A stretch of 64,000 nt of DNA from Burkholderia sp. GAS332 (GTDB lineage Bacteria > Pseudomonadota > Gammaproteobacteria > Burkholderiales > Burkholderiaceae), in the NCBI GenBank assembly GCA_900142905.1, contig FSRV01000002.1, positions 3,224,001 through 3,288,000 on the forward strand, in the 5' to 3' direction. This document shows, one piece after another, positions 9,383-17,684 of this stretch. Numbering within the stretch: position 1 is the first letter of the stretch; every line of letters begins with the position of its first letter. Made by a program: the position numbers and the translations under genes. A model generated the notes under the pieces. The model made no database searches, was not told the DNA's origin, and saw only the letters and a program-made list of their open reading frames with translations.

Positions 9383-12130
9383 ATGCGAATCAAACGCGAC
9401 TATCAATCCTGGGTGGCCAACGAAACACTGGAGGATTATGCGTTGCGCTACGCAGCGCGTTCCTACCGGAGATGGTCGCCCTTTGCACTCGCCAACACGG
9501 CGCTGGGCGGCATCTCGTTCCTCGCGCTTGAGGCAATCGGCGCCAGCATCACACTAAGCTTCGGCTTCCACAACGCGTTTCCGGCCATTCTTCTGGTGTG
9601 CGCCCTGATCTTTCTGGTCAGCTTGCCGATTGCGTATTACTCGAGCGAAGCCAATGTCGACATCGACCTGCTCACGCGCGGCGCCGGCTTCGGCTACCTG
9701 GGTTCCACCATTACGTCGCTGATTTACGCGTCGTTCACGTTCATTTTTTTCGCGCTTGAATCCGCGATCCTGGCGCAGGCGCTCGAACTGGCCACTGGCA
9801 TCAACATCGTGGTCGGCTATTTGCTGTCATCGCTCCTGATCATTCCGCTGGTGTTTTTTGGTGTCACGTTGATCAACAAACTGCAGATGTGGACGCAACC
9901 GCTTTGGATGGTCCTGCTGCTCATGCCTTTTGTCTTCATCCTGTATAAGGAGCCTGGTGTGCTCAACCGCTGGGCTGCGTTTCCGGGGCTGGGTACCGGT
10001 AGCGAGCCGGGCGCAGGGCATGGAATCAACCTGCTGCTGTTCGGCACCGCCGCCGGCGTGCTCTTTTCGCTGATGGGGCAGATCGGCGAACAGGTCGACT
10101 ATCTACGCTTCCTGCCCGAACGGACGCCGCATAACCGATGGGCGTGGTGGAGCGCCATGCTGCTTGCCGGGCCAGGATGGATCGTGGTCGGCGGACTCAA
10201 ACTGCTGGCCGGCAGCCTGCTTGCGGTACTCGCCTTGCAAGACGGCGTTTCCGTAGGCGACGCGGTGGTCCCGGTGCGCATGTACGTGACGGCCTATGAG
10301 CACGTTTTCGACAACCCTACGATTGCGCTCGCCGTCGCGACCGTCTTCGTCGTCATATCGCAGGTCAAGATTAACGTCACGAATGCGTACGCGGGTTCGC
10401 TCGCCTGGTCCAATGTCTTTGCACGTTTGACGCACTATCACCCGGGACGTGTTGTGTGGTTGGTTTTCAACGTGCTGATTGCCCTCTTGCTCACGCTGCT
10501 CGGCATTTTCAAAACGCTCGAGACGGTCCTCGGGGTCTACTCGAACCTCGTCATTGCATGGCTCGGCGCGCTTGTCGCGGACCTGGTGGTGCTGAAGCCG
10601 CTGGGTATCAGCCCGCGCAAGATCGAGTTCAAGCGCGCACATCTGTACCAGATCAACCCGGTTGGTTGCGGCGCGATGCTGATCGCGTCGGTGGTGTCGA
10701 CCTGTGCGTTTGCGGGTCTGTTCGGCGACTATGCACGCGCGTATGCGGCGTTCATCGCGCTCTTGCTGGCGTTTGTCAGCGCGATCGTGATCGCCTATGC
10801 AACCGGCGGTCGCTATTACATCGCGCGTGCCGATCTGCAATACGGCGATGTGCGCCGTGACGAACTGGTTCGCTGCTGCATCTGCGAGCGCGACTACGAA
10901 GCCGCGGATATGGCCTATTGCCCTTTCAACCAAGGGCCGATCTGTTCGCTGTGCTGCGGCCTCGATAACCATTGCCGCGACTGCTGCAAACAGCCGGAAG
11001 CGGTGACCGCGCCGGTGCCCGGTAACGTGTTGCCGGGGCCCGCGACATTGGCGCCGGATTTCGGCCGCCGTATCGGGCGTTTCTTCGGCCTGTTCGTGAT
11101 TGCGTCGACGGCGACAGGCGCGGTGTTTCTGCTGTCGTATCGACTGATCGAGATGTCGGATGCCGCGACACGGGCGCAACTCGCCAGCGTGCTTCTGCAC
11201 ACCTACGCGGCGACCTTGCCGCTGCTCGCCTTCGGCGTCTCCTGGATCGTACTGTCGCAGGAAAGCCGCGAACTGGCGCAGGGTGACCTGATCCAGTCTT
11301 TGCACAACCTCGAGGAAACCCGCAAGGATCTGGTGGAGTCGGAAAAGATGGCGTCGCTGGGCGGCCTGGTCGCGGGCGTCGCCCACGAAATCAATACGCC
11401 GGTCGGCATTGTGGTCAGCGCGGCATCCTATCTGCGCGACCGCACCGAGGCGACCAGCGGCAAGCTGGCGCGTCAGGAGCTCACCGCGGACGAACTGGCG
11501 CACTACATGCGCGATGCCGCGCAGTCGGCGCGGCTGCTGCTGTCGAACGCTGACCGCGCTGCGCGGCTCGTGCAAAGCTTCAAGCAGGTGGCGGTCGACC
11601 AAGCGAGCGAAACACGACGTCAGTTCGATCTGAGCGACTATCTCCGCGAAACCGTCCTCAGTCTCGAACCGAAGCTTAAGGAGGCGCACGTGTCGCTGCG
11701 CGTCGACTGTCCGCCCGGCATCCGCATGGACACGTATCCAGGACCGCTTGCACAGGTGCTGACCAACCTCGTCGTCAATTCGCTGGTGCATGCGTTTGCG
11801 CCAGGCGCTGCCGGCCAGATCGTCATCTCGGCACGCAAGGCGGCAGATGACGACGTGCTGATCGAACATCGGGACGACGGCTGCGGTATCCCCGACGCAT
11901 TGCATGAGAAGGTCTTTGAACCGTTCTTCACCACGCGGCGCGGCTCGGGTGGCAGCGGCCTCGGCTTGCACCTTGCCTATGCCATCGTTACCCGTACGCT
12001 GAACGGCAGTTTGTCTGTGCGCAACGGGGTTCCGTCGGGCGCGGTGTTCGTCATGTGCCTGCCACGAGTCGTCGCGGCGCATAGCGGCCCGTCCAACGTG
12101 ATTCAGATCATTCCGGGGAGAGCACGATGA
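9383..12130 (+). CDS. NCS1-type permease fused to a sensor histidine kinase
   Basis: A 915-residue chimera. Residues 1 to about 490 resemble purine/cytosine permeases of the NCS1 family with about 12 membrane segments (MRIKRDYQSWVANETLEDYALRY, then ALGGISFLALEAIGASITL). Residues 498-535 hold ten cysteines in 38 residues (CCIC, YC, IC, LCC, HC, DCC), probably metal-binding. Two further membrane segments (about 565-625) precede the kinase. The phosphoacceptor is H668 in GVAHEINTPVG. The ATP-binding domain shows LTNLVVNSLVHAF, DDGCGIPD and GGSGLGLHLAY. The last four bases overlap the start of the response regulator gene. It probably senses or transports a nucleobase-like ligand. Transport activity and ligand are inference. 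Confidence 0.9.
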   Translation: MRIKRDYQSWVANETLEDYALRYAARSYRRWSPFALANTALGGISFLALEAIGASITLSFGFHNAFPAILLVCALIFLVSLPIAYYSSEANVDIDLLTRGAGFGYLGSTITSLIYASFTFIFFALESAILAQALELATGINIVVGYLLSSLLIIPLVFFGVTLINKLQMWTQPLWMVLLLMPFVFILYKEPGVLNRWAAFPGLGTGSEPGAGHGINLLLFGTAAGVLFSLMGQIGEQVDYLRFLPERTPHNRWAWWSAMLLAGPGWIVVGGLKLLAGSLLAVLALQDGVSVGDAVVPVRMYVTAYEHVFDNPTIALAVATVFVVISQVKINVTNAYAGSLAWSNVFARLTHYHPGRVVWLVFNVLIALLLTLLGIFKTLETVLGVYSNLVIAWLGALVADLVVLKPLGISPRKIEFKRAHLYQINPVGCGAMLIASVVSTCAFAGLFGDYARAYAAFIALLLAFVSAIVIAYATGGRYYIARADLQYGDVRRDELVRCCICERDYEAADMAYCPFNQGPICSLCCGLDNHCRDCCKQPEAVTAPVPGNVLPGPATLAPDFGRRIGRFFGLFVIASTATGAVFLLSYRLIEMSDAATRAQLASVLLHTYAATLPLLAFGVSWIVLSQESRELAQGDLIQSLHNLEETRKDLVESEKMASLGGLVAGVAHEINTPVGIVVSAASYLRDRTEATSGKLARQELTADELAHYMRDAAQSARLLLSNADRAARLVQSFKQVAVDQASETRRQFDLSDYLRETVLSLEPKLKEAHVSLRVDCPPGIRMDTYPGPLAQVLTNLVVNSLVHAFAPGAAGQIVISARKAADDDVLIEHRDDGCGIPDALHEKVFEPFFTTRRGSGGSGLGLHLAYAIVTRTLNGSLSVRNGVPSGAVFVMCLPRVVAAHSGPSNVIQIIPGRAR

Positions 12131-13401
12131 ATACGCCCTCGTGGCTGCGCCACGGCGTGACAACGGATGCCGGTCAACACGCGAGCATGCCGGCCGAATC
12201 GGGCTGGACGGTGTTGCTCGTCGACGACGATCCCGAGATTCACGAGGTCACGCGAATGGTGCTGGCCGACGCCACCTTCGCGAACCGACCCATCGAACTG
12301 GCCAGCGCATTCTCGGCAGCGGAGGCGAAGGCCTACTTGGCAACCCATCCGGACACCGCGCTGATTCTGCTCGACGTGGTCATGGAAGCGGATCATGCCG
12401 GGCTCGAACTCGTGCGCCATACCCGCGAAATCATCCGGAACCGGGACGTACAAATCGTGCTGCGCACAGGCCAGCCCGGCATGGCGCCCGAGCGCGACGT
12501 CATCGTGCAGTACGACATCAATGGATACTTCCTGAAGACCGAACTGACGGCGCAAAAGCTGACATCGATCGTGGTCGCGGGATTGCGTGCGTATCAGTAC
12601 ATCAAGGCGCTCCAGCCGGGTCACGCATCGCAGGCAAGCTCGTCGACGCGCAGTCTGGTGGAGCCGAAGGAGCTGGAGCGGCGCGCCCGGATCGCAGCGG
12701 ATCTCGCTGCCGCGGCCCAGAACGGGCTGGTCGGTTTGCAGGCATTGCCGCAAGTGGAACTCGCGTCCGGCGCGGTCGTTGGCGTCGAGATACAGCCGGC
12801 ATGGACAACGCGCGAAGGTGCGCTACGGCCGGTGGATATTGTCGCGCTAACCGACGACGCGGCACTGCATCTGTCGCTCGACACGCTGTTGCTGCGTCGC
12901 GCGTGCGGGCTCGCGTGCGACTGGCGCGATAGCAAAACAGACGCGCCACGCGTCTCCGTTCCGTTGCTGTCGACGCGCCTTGACGATGTCGAATTGACGG
13001 CGCTAGTCAAGCGATGTCTTGACGACGCCGGCTTGAATGGCACCGTTCTGGATTTGCAGTTGAGCGGTGCGCTCCTGGGCAAGACGCGCGCGGCGGCTCG
13101 CGCATTGCAGGCAGAAGGCGTGTCGATTACGCTGGTCGACTTCGGCCCTGAGTTGATCTCGTTGTCGGGTCTGCATCGCCTGGGACCCGACCGGATCAAG
13201 ATCCATCCCACCTTCGTGCGCGATGTGACTCACGAGCCCGAGCGGGCCGCCGTCGCACGCTCGATTGTGGCGCTCGCGCACACGCTCGGGATGAGCGCGA
13301 TTGCCGATGGCATCGCCAGCGACGACGATCTTCAGTTCTTCCGCTGGGAAGGCTGCGACTTCGGCCAGGGTGACGCACTCGCCGCCGCGTGGCCTTTGTG
13401 A
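12127..13401 (+). CDS. Response regulator with degenerate EAL-like output domain
   Basis: A 424-residue partner of the preceding kinase; the two genes overlap by ATGA. The receiver domain covers about residues 27-150 (VLLVDDDPEIHEVTRMVLAD, phosphoacceptor D83 in LILLDVVME, then a RTGQPG loop). The C-terminal 240 residues follow the EAL fold (QALPQVELASGAVVGVEIQPAW, then ITLVDFGPELISLSGLHRLGPDRIKI, then GMSAIADGIAS), but the signature EAL is EIQ and other catalytic acids appear changed. It is therefore probably not an active c-di-GMP phosphodiesterase, and may bind c-di-GMP or a protein partner. Confidence 0.87.
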   Translation: MNTPSWLRHGVTTDAGQHASMPAESGWTVLLVDDDPEIHEVTRMVLADATFANRPIELASAFSAAEAKAYLATHPDTALILLDVVMEADHAGLELVRHTREIIRNRDVQIVLRTGQPGMAPERDVIVQYDINGYFLKTELTAQKLTSIVVAGLRAYQYIKALQPGHASQASSSTRSLVEPKELERRARIAADLAAAAQNGLVGLQALPQVELASGAVVGVEIQPAWTTREGALRPVDIVALTDDAALHLSLDTLLLRRACGLACDWRDSKTDAPRVSVPLLSTRLDDVELTALVKRCLDDAGLNGTVLDLQLSGALLGKTRAAARALQAEGVSITLVDFGPELISLSGLHRLGPDRIKIHPTFVRDVTHEPERAAVARSIVALAHTLGMSAIADGIASDDDLQFFRWEGCDFGQGDALAAAWPL

Positions 13402-13431
13402 ACCCCCTGCGTCCGCCGGGGTACGCCGCGT

Positions 13432-13890
13432 TTAGACCGTGCCGCCTGACGAAGCGGCGCGACGATGCGCGACGAAGGCTTCAACATACTGGATTGCCTG
13501 CTCGCACTGGTCGAGTGACAGGTTGTGGATGGACGCCGGCACGGGCTCGAAGCCGAGTTCGCCCGAGACCCATCGGATGGCTTTCGCGCGGGCTTCGAAC
13601 GGATTGACGCGATCGCGCCTGATCTTGCCCGCGACCAGCGGCTCGAGCGTGTCGTGCAGACGGCTCTTCGCGTCGCGCAGCGCGCCGTCGGCGAGACGTC
13701 CCAGCGGCACATTCCGTGTACTACGCGCGTGGATGCCGATCCACGCCTGACACGCTGTGCAGATCCATACTGGTCCGTGGTCCTCGCGGTAGGGATACGG
13801 CGCCTCGCCGGATTTCACGAGCGCGGCGTGAGTACCGCAGTAATCGCACAGGGGCTGGGGTAATGCCTTGATCGGCCGACCGACACGCAC
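13432..13890 (-). CDS. DUF3268-like zinc-finger-containing protein
   Basis: A 152-residue protein with two cysteine pairs, LCDYCG near residue 14 and WICTACQAWIG near residue 43, followed by a helical region. This pattern matches the zinc-finger-containing DUF3268 family, often found in phage and Burkholderia genomes. The start is a GTG at 13890 with AAGGAG six bases upstream. The gene is convergent with the response regulator gene and divergent from the AraC gene. Function unknown. Confidence 0.7.
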   Translation of the reverse strand: MRVGRPIKALPQPLCDYCGTHAALVKSGEAPYPYREDHGPVWICTACQAWIGIHARSTRNVPLGRLADGALRDAKSRLHDTLEPLVAGKIRRDRVNPFEARAKAIRWVSGELGFEPVPASIHNLSLDQCEQAIQYVEAFVAHRRAASSGGTV

Positions 13891-14289
13891 CGGATACTCC
13901 TTCTCTCTGAAGCCAGTTCACATTATCCGTCATCGGCGGTTACGGCTGCCAGCCGCGACCCGTCATGGGCCACCGACAATTCTGACGTCAGGTTCCGCCT
14001 CTCCAGGGCGCGTCACTAAAACAAAGAGTCGGACGATTTTTCCATCGGAAAAGGAAAAAACGAAATTCAATTTCAACGGCGACGGTAATCCCGTTTTGTC
14101 GAAATCGCCGCCACTATCCGAATTTTGCCGTTCCGCCGACCGGATCTATCCTTTAATTGCAGAGTCTGTGACAAGTTCCTGCGCGAACCTTATGATCCGC
14201 ATAGAGCCTTGCGCGCACCTGTTGAGCTAGCGGGCAGCATCCCTGACGGTGCGGGTGCCTCCGGACGTTTTAGACACAGTGGAGCAAGC
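13891..14289. other. Intergenic region before the AraC regulator gene
   Basis: About 400 bases with an AT-rich patch near 14020-14130, unlike the GC-rich genes around it. The promoters of the DUF3268 gene (leftward) and of the AraC gene (rightward) should lie here. I see no gene and no strong palindrome. Confidence 0.4.
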
Positions 14290-15306
14290 ATGGCTTTGTC
14301 CCCCAAGACCGAAGTACTTGATGCGCTGCACCAGAACTGTGTGTTCAGGTCCGACAAGCGCGCGGAGGCGCACGAATACGTCACCCGGGAATTGGCGGAT
14401 CACGTGCTGCGCTGGAAACAGGGCGCACCGGATGCGGCGCTATACAAGGGGGAATTGAATCAACTGAAGATATATGAACTACGATACGGCGCCGAAGTGG
14501 AGGTCACGCCGCGCCCGTTCGATGGCTTCACCCTGCTGCACACCTCACTGTCCGGCTCCGCGGAATTCGAGTGCGACGGGCACGTCATGAGCGTGTACGA
14601 AGGCCGCACGGCAATACTCGCGCCCAAACAGCACGCCCGGCTGCGCTGGATGCCTGGCACACAGCAGTTGATCGTCCGCATTCCCGATTCGCTCATTCAG
14701 CAGGTTTCCGGGCAAGTCGAGGACAAGGCCGTCAGCCTCTCGCCGGGTCAGCTTCTGCCGCGCCATCTCGACATGCAATGGACGCTGATGGTGCAATCGT
14801 TGCTTAACATTTTGTCGATGTCCGGCGACCCTGGGATACGGGCGGAATGGCGCGATCACTTCGAGCGTAACGTGGCGCTCTTCGTTTTCGCCCATCAACC
14901 TGCGCCCTCCACCTCACCTGTGGCCCTCTGGGCCGCCGACTTCGTCGCCACCTCGAGCGATTCCAGACCACACAACACCGGTATCCGGCCCATGGACGCC
15001 ATGCTCGAATATATCGAGTCACGCCTTTGTGCGCCGATATCACTGGAAGATCTGGCACGGGTGGCCGGCGTCAGTTTTCGTACCCTCAACGTCATGTGCC
15101 ATCGGTACCATGGGGTGACCCCCATGGAATTGCTTCGCAATATACGTCTCGATGCCGTTCGGGCGCGCTTGCTAACCGACCTCAACGCGAGCGTCACGGA
15201 CACCGCGCTGACGTTCGACTTCGGGCATCTTGGCCGCTTCTCCGCGTACTATTTCGCGCGCTTCAATGAGTTGCCGAGCGAAACCCAAAGAAAGCGACAA
15301 CGCTAA
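14290..15306 (+). CDS. antR: AraC-family activator, probable regulator of anthranilate dioxygenase
   Basis: A 338-residue regulator with an N-terminal cupin-like AraC_binding domain (FDGFTLLHTSLSGSAEFECDG, then RTAILAPKQHARLRWMP) and a C-terminal double helix-turn-helix (LEDLARVAGVSFRTLNVMCHRYHGVTPMELL in two parts, then FDFGHLGRFSAYYFARFNELPSET). This is the XylS/AntR/FeaR layout. The ATG at 14290 follows GGAG. It is convergent with the dioxygenase operon, its stop being eight bases from the end of the small-subunit gene. AntR-type activators usually respond to anthranilate. The symbol is inferred from context. Confidence 0.78.
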   Translation: MALSPKTEVLDALHQNCVFRSDKRAEAHEYVTRELADHVLRWKQGAPDAALYKGELNQLKIYELRYGAEVEVTPRPFDGFTLLHTSLSGSAEFECDGHVMSVYEGRTAILAPKQHARLRWMPGTQQLIVRIPDSLIQQVSGQVEDKAVSLSPGQLLPRHLDMQWTLMVQSLLNILSMSGDPGIRAEWRDHFERNVALFVFAHQPAPSTSPVALWAADFVATSSDSRPHNTGIRPMDAMLEYIESRLCAPISLEDLARVAGVSFRTLNVMCHRYHGVTPMELLRNIRLDAVRARLLTDLNASVTDTALTFDFGHLGRFSAYYFARFNELPSETQRKRQR

Positions 15307-15314
15307 CACGCGTT

Positions 15315-15806
15315 CTAAACGTGGTAGAAGTCGAGCACGGAATCGATGGTGTCGTTAAGCAGGACGACATGCTTCTTGAGGATCACCCAGCTGAAGCCGA
15401 CCGGTTTCAGCAGATACGTTGCATCCCCGTAGAAATACGCCGACTGACCGAATCGATGGTAGAAGGTGACCCATTTGCACCTCGCCTCCAACTGGGAGTC
15501 GGACACCTGCTGGATCACTACGTTACTGATCTGGTGCAACGTGCGCGGCAACGGTGTGGACGCCGCCGACTTGCCGGTCCCGAGGCGAAACACACGATCT
15601 TCCAGACCGGCGCGGTCCGCGTAATACATCAGCGACATGCTGCGTTTCGGGTCGGTGGTGTACACATGTTCGGAGTCCCATTGTGGAATATGGAACTCTG
15701 AGTTCTCGTCGAACAGTTCGAGGTAATCGACCCATTGCCGCCTGTCGCACAACTCCGACTTGCGATACAGGAACTGTTCCACGCTACGCTGTAAATCGGC
15801 CATCAT
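15315..15806 (-). CDS. antB: Anthranilate 1,2-dioxygenase small subunit
   Basis: A 163-residue beta subunit of a ring-hydroxylating dioxygenase with a cone-shaped NTF2 fold. Family segments are LQRSVEQFLYRKSELCDRRQWVDYLELFDENSEFHIPQWDSEHVYTTDPKRSMSLMYYADRAGLEDRVFRL in order, and the late VILKKHVVLLNDTIDSVLDFYHV. The ATG overlaps the stop of antA by four bases, so the two are translationally coupled and form the alpha/beta terminal oxygenase. It converts anthranilate to catechol with release of CO2 and ammonia. A benzoate dioxygenase BenB is the main alternative. Confidence 0.88.
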   Translation of the reverse strand: MMADLQRSVEQFLYRKSELCDRRQWVDYLELFDENSEFHIPQWDSEHVYTTDPKRSMSLMYYADRAGLEDRVFRLGTGKSAASTPLPRTLHQISNVVIQQVSDSQLEARCKWVTFYHRFGQSAYFYGDATYLLKPVGFSWVILKKHVVLLNDTIDSVLDFYHV

Positions 15807-17197
15807 TGCTTCGCTCCTTCGGCGTTGCGGATTTTTGCTTCAAGCCCTTTGAGCAGGGCGTCTCGCCACTCGCTGTGCTGATTGACATAGAGCCCTTCAT
15901 GGGTCAGCTCGGCGCCGGTGAGCACGGGTGCGATGCCTAGCGTTTCCGCATTCGGCGTGCTGCCTGTAATCCACTTGTCGCAGCCCCGGGAGATGTCGTT
16001 CCACTTTTCCATCCGGCCTTGAAAGCCGCGTTGGGCTTCGCGAAACTCAGTCAGATCGTCAGGCGTCCCCATGCCGGAGACGTTGAAGAAATCCTCGAAC
16101 TGGCGGATGCGGTTTTCCCGATCCGCGTCGGACTCACCCTTGACGCCAATGCACTGGCTGAGGATCTCGGTCTTGTTCCAGGCGACGGGTCGGATAATCC
16201 GCAACTGCGAGCTGATCTGATCCATGAAGAACAAGCTTGGATAGACGTTCAGGTTCCGCAGCCGGTTCATCATCCACGCCGCCTTTTCCTGGCCATACTC
16301 TTTGATCAGCCGGGGCATGATGGTGGCGTAACCGGGGCGTACCTCCGGATTCGGCATTTCGCTGAACAGCACACTGTGGCCGTTGGGGAACGAGAACCAG
16401 CCGTCATCGGTCGCGTCATCGCCGGCGCCGAGCTTGCGGTAGTCGAGCGTGCTGTTGACGTCCGAACCCTTCTTCGCGTTGATCTCCATGCGATGCGTGG
16501 CCGTGGCGACGTAGTTGTAGTGCACGGTGCTCACGTGATAGCCATCGAGGCCGTTTTCGTTCTGCAGCTTCCAGTTGCCGGCATAGGTGTAGTGGCCCTT
16601 GCCCGGCAGCACCTCGAGCTCGCCCGTCGGCGACTGCGCGACCATCAGGTCGAGAAAGACCTTGGCGTCGCCCAGGTTCTCCTCCAGTGACGTCGTGCCT
16701 TCGGTGTCGAGACTCACGAAGACAAAGCCCTTGTAGCTCGCGACACGCGCCTTTTTCAGGTCCCGGCGCGAAAGGTCGAATCCCTCGGGGTACTCGGACG
16801 GTGCTTTCACCTTCAGCAGCTTGCCGTCGGAACGAAACGTCCACGCATGAAAGGAGCACGCGAAGGTGGACTGATGTCCTTTGCTCAGCCGGGTCAGCGT
16901 TGCGCCTCGGTGTGCGCACGCGTTGACGAGCGCATTCAAGTCCCCGTTGGCGCCGCGCGTGATGATCAGCGGCTGGCGGCCGGCCTGCATGGTGATGTAG
17001 TCATGCGGCTTGCTGATTTCGCTCTCGTGACAGGCGTAGATCCAGCGCTTCTCGAAGATCATCTCCATTTCGAGTTCGAACAGCTCGGGTTCGGTAAACA
17101 TGGCCCGGGCGACGCGATAGGTATTGTCGTCGGGACGGAAGTCCAGGCAACCTGTGACGAACTCTCGCCACTCGTTCTCTGTTCGTGTGATAGACAT
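15803..17197 (-). CDS. antA: Anthranilate 1,2-dioxygenase large subunit (Rieske oxygenase)
   Basis: A 464-residue alpha subunit. The Rieske 2Fe-2S centre is CAHRGATLTRLSKGHQSTFACSFH, read as CxH, 17 residues, CxxH. The mononuclear iron site is in NENGLDGYHVSTVHYNY. The stretches WIYACHESEI and VATATHRMEINAKKG resemble AntA more than BenA, so anthranilate is preferred over benzoate, from memory of the families. The ATG at 17197 has AAAGGAG six bases upstream. It follows the hemerythrin gene by 11 bases and is coupled to antB. Confidence 0.87.
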   Translation of the reverse strand: MSITRTENEWREFVTGCLDFRPDDNTYRVARAMFTEPELFELEMEMIFEKRWIYACHESEISKPHDYITMQAGRQPLIITRGANGDLNALVNACAHRGATLTRLSKGHQSTFACSFHAWTFRSDGKLLKVKAPSEYPEGFDLSRRDLKKARVASYKGFVFVSLDTEGTTSLEENLGDAKVFLDLMVAQSPTGELEVLPGKGHYTYAGNWKLQNENGLDGYHVSTVHYNYVATATHRMEINAKKGSDVNSTLDYRKLGAGDDATDDGWFSFPNGHSVLFSEMPNPEVRPGYATIMPRLIKEYGQEKAAWMMNRLRNLNVYPSLFFMDQISSQLRIIRPVAWNKTEILSQCIGVKGESDADRENRIRQFEDFFNVSGMGTPDDLTEFREAQRGFQGRMEKWNDISRGCDKWITGSTPNAETLGIAPVLTGAELTHEGLYVNQHSEWRDALLKGLEAKIRNAEGAKQ

Positions 17198-17208
17198 GAC
17201 GTCTCCTT

Positions 17209-17649
17209 TCAAGTGAGTTGCATCTCGCGGCGCAGCACGACGGGCGCGCCGCCAGCGACTTTCTTTACGACCCAGGCCGCAAGCGCGGAATCCATGTAAT
17301 CCGTGTGCCCCGGAAACCAGTCCGCCAGCGCCCGCGCCAGCTCACGGGCGACCTCGACATCGCCCGCGTTTACCAGCGTGTGCACCTCGCGCACTGACTC
17401 GAGTACCTTTTGATGCTCCTCGATGTGACACTCCGCCGCCGGAAACCCAAACGCCTTCATCAAATGCTCTTCATGCGCGAAATGCGCCTCGAGGTGGCGA
17501 ACAAATGCATGCAGCGTTGCCGGGACCTGTCGATCGTCCGCACGGAGGATCGCGTTCACCCGCTCAACGAACTCTTGATGACTGTCGTCCATCGCCTGAT
17601 GTCCAATCAGGTAGCCTTCGTTCCAACTGAGATCAGCGGCGATATCCAT
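17209..17649 (-). CDS. Bacteriohemerythrin inside the dioxygenase operon
   Basis: A 146-residue single-domain hemerythrin. The di-iron ligands are visible in order: HQAMDDSHQEF, HFAHEEHLM, HIEEHQKVLE and HTDYMDS, which supply the expected five histidines plus a glutamate and an aspartate. It binds O2 reversibly at a di-iron centre. The ATG at 17649 has AGGAG close upstream. It lies between the reductase gene antC (35 bases away) and antA (11 bases away), all in one direction. I infer that it stores or delivers O2 to the oxygenase, or protects it. This placement is not standard in ant or ben operons. Confidence 0.92.
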   Translation of the reverse strand: MDIAADLSWNEGYLIGHQAMDDSHQEFVERVNAILRADDRQVPATLHAFVRHLEAHFAHEEHLMKAFGFPAAECHIEEHQKVLESVREVHTLVNAGDVEVARELARALADWFPGHTDYMDSALAAWVVKKVAGGAPVVLRREMQLT

Positions 17650-17684
17650 CTGCACTCCTGCTCTAATCCGGTTAATCACGCCCG

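Noticed and set aside
10103..12163. Leftward frame of 686 codons opposite the permease-kinase gene
   Set aside because: It is rich in Arg, His and Asp without domain character, and the sense strand codes a convincing multi-domain protein.
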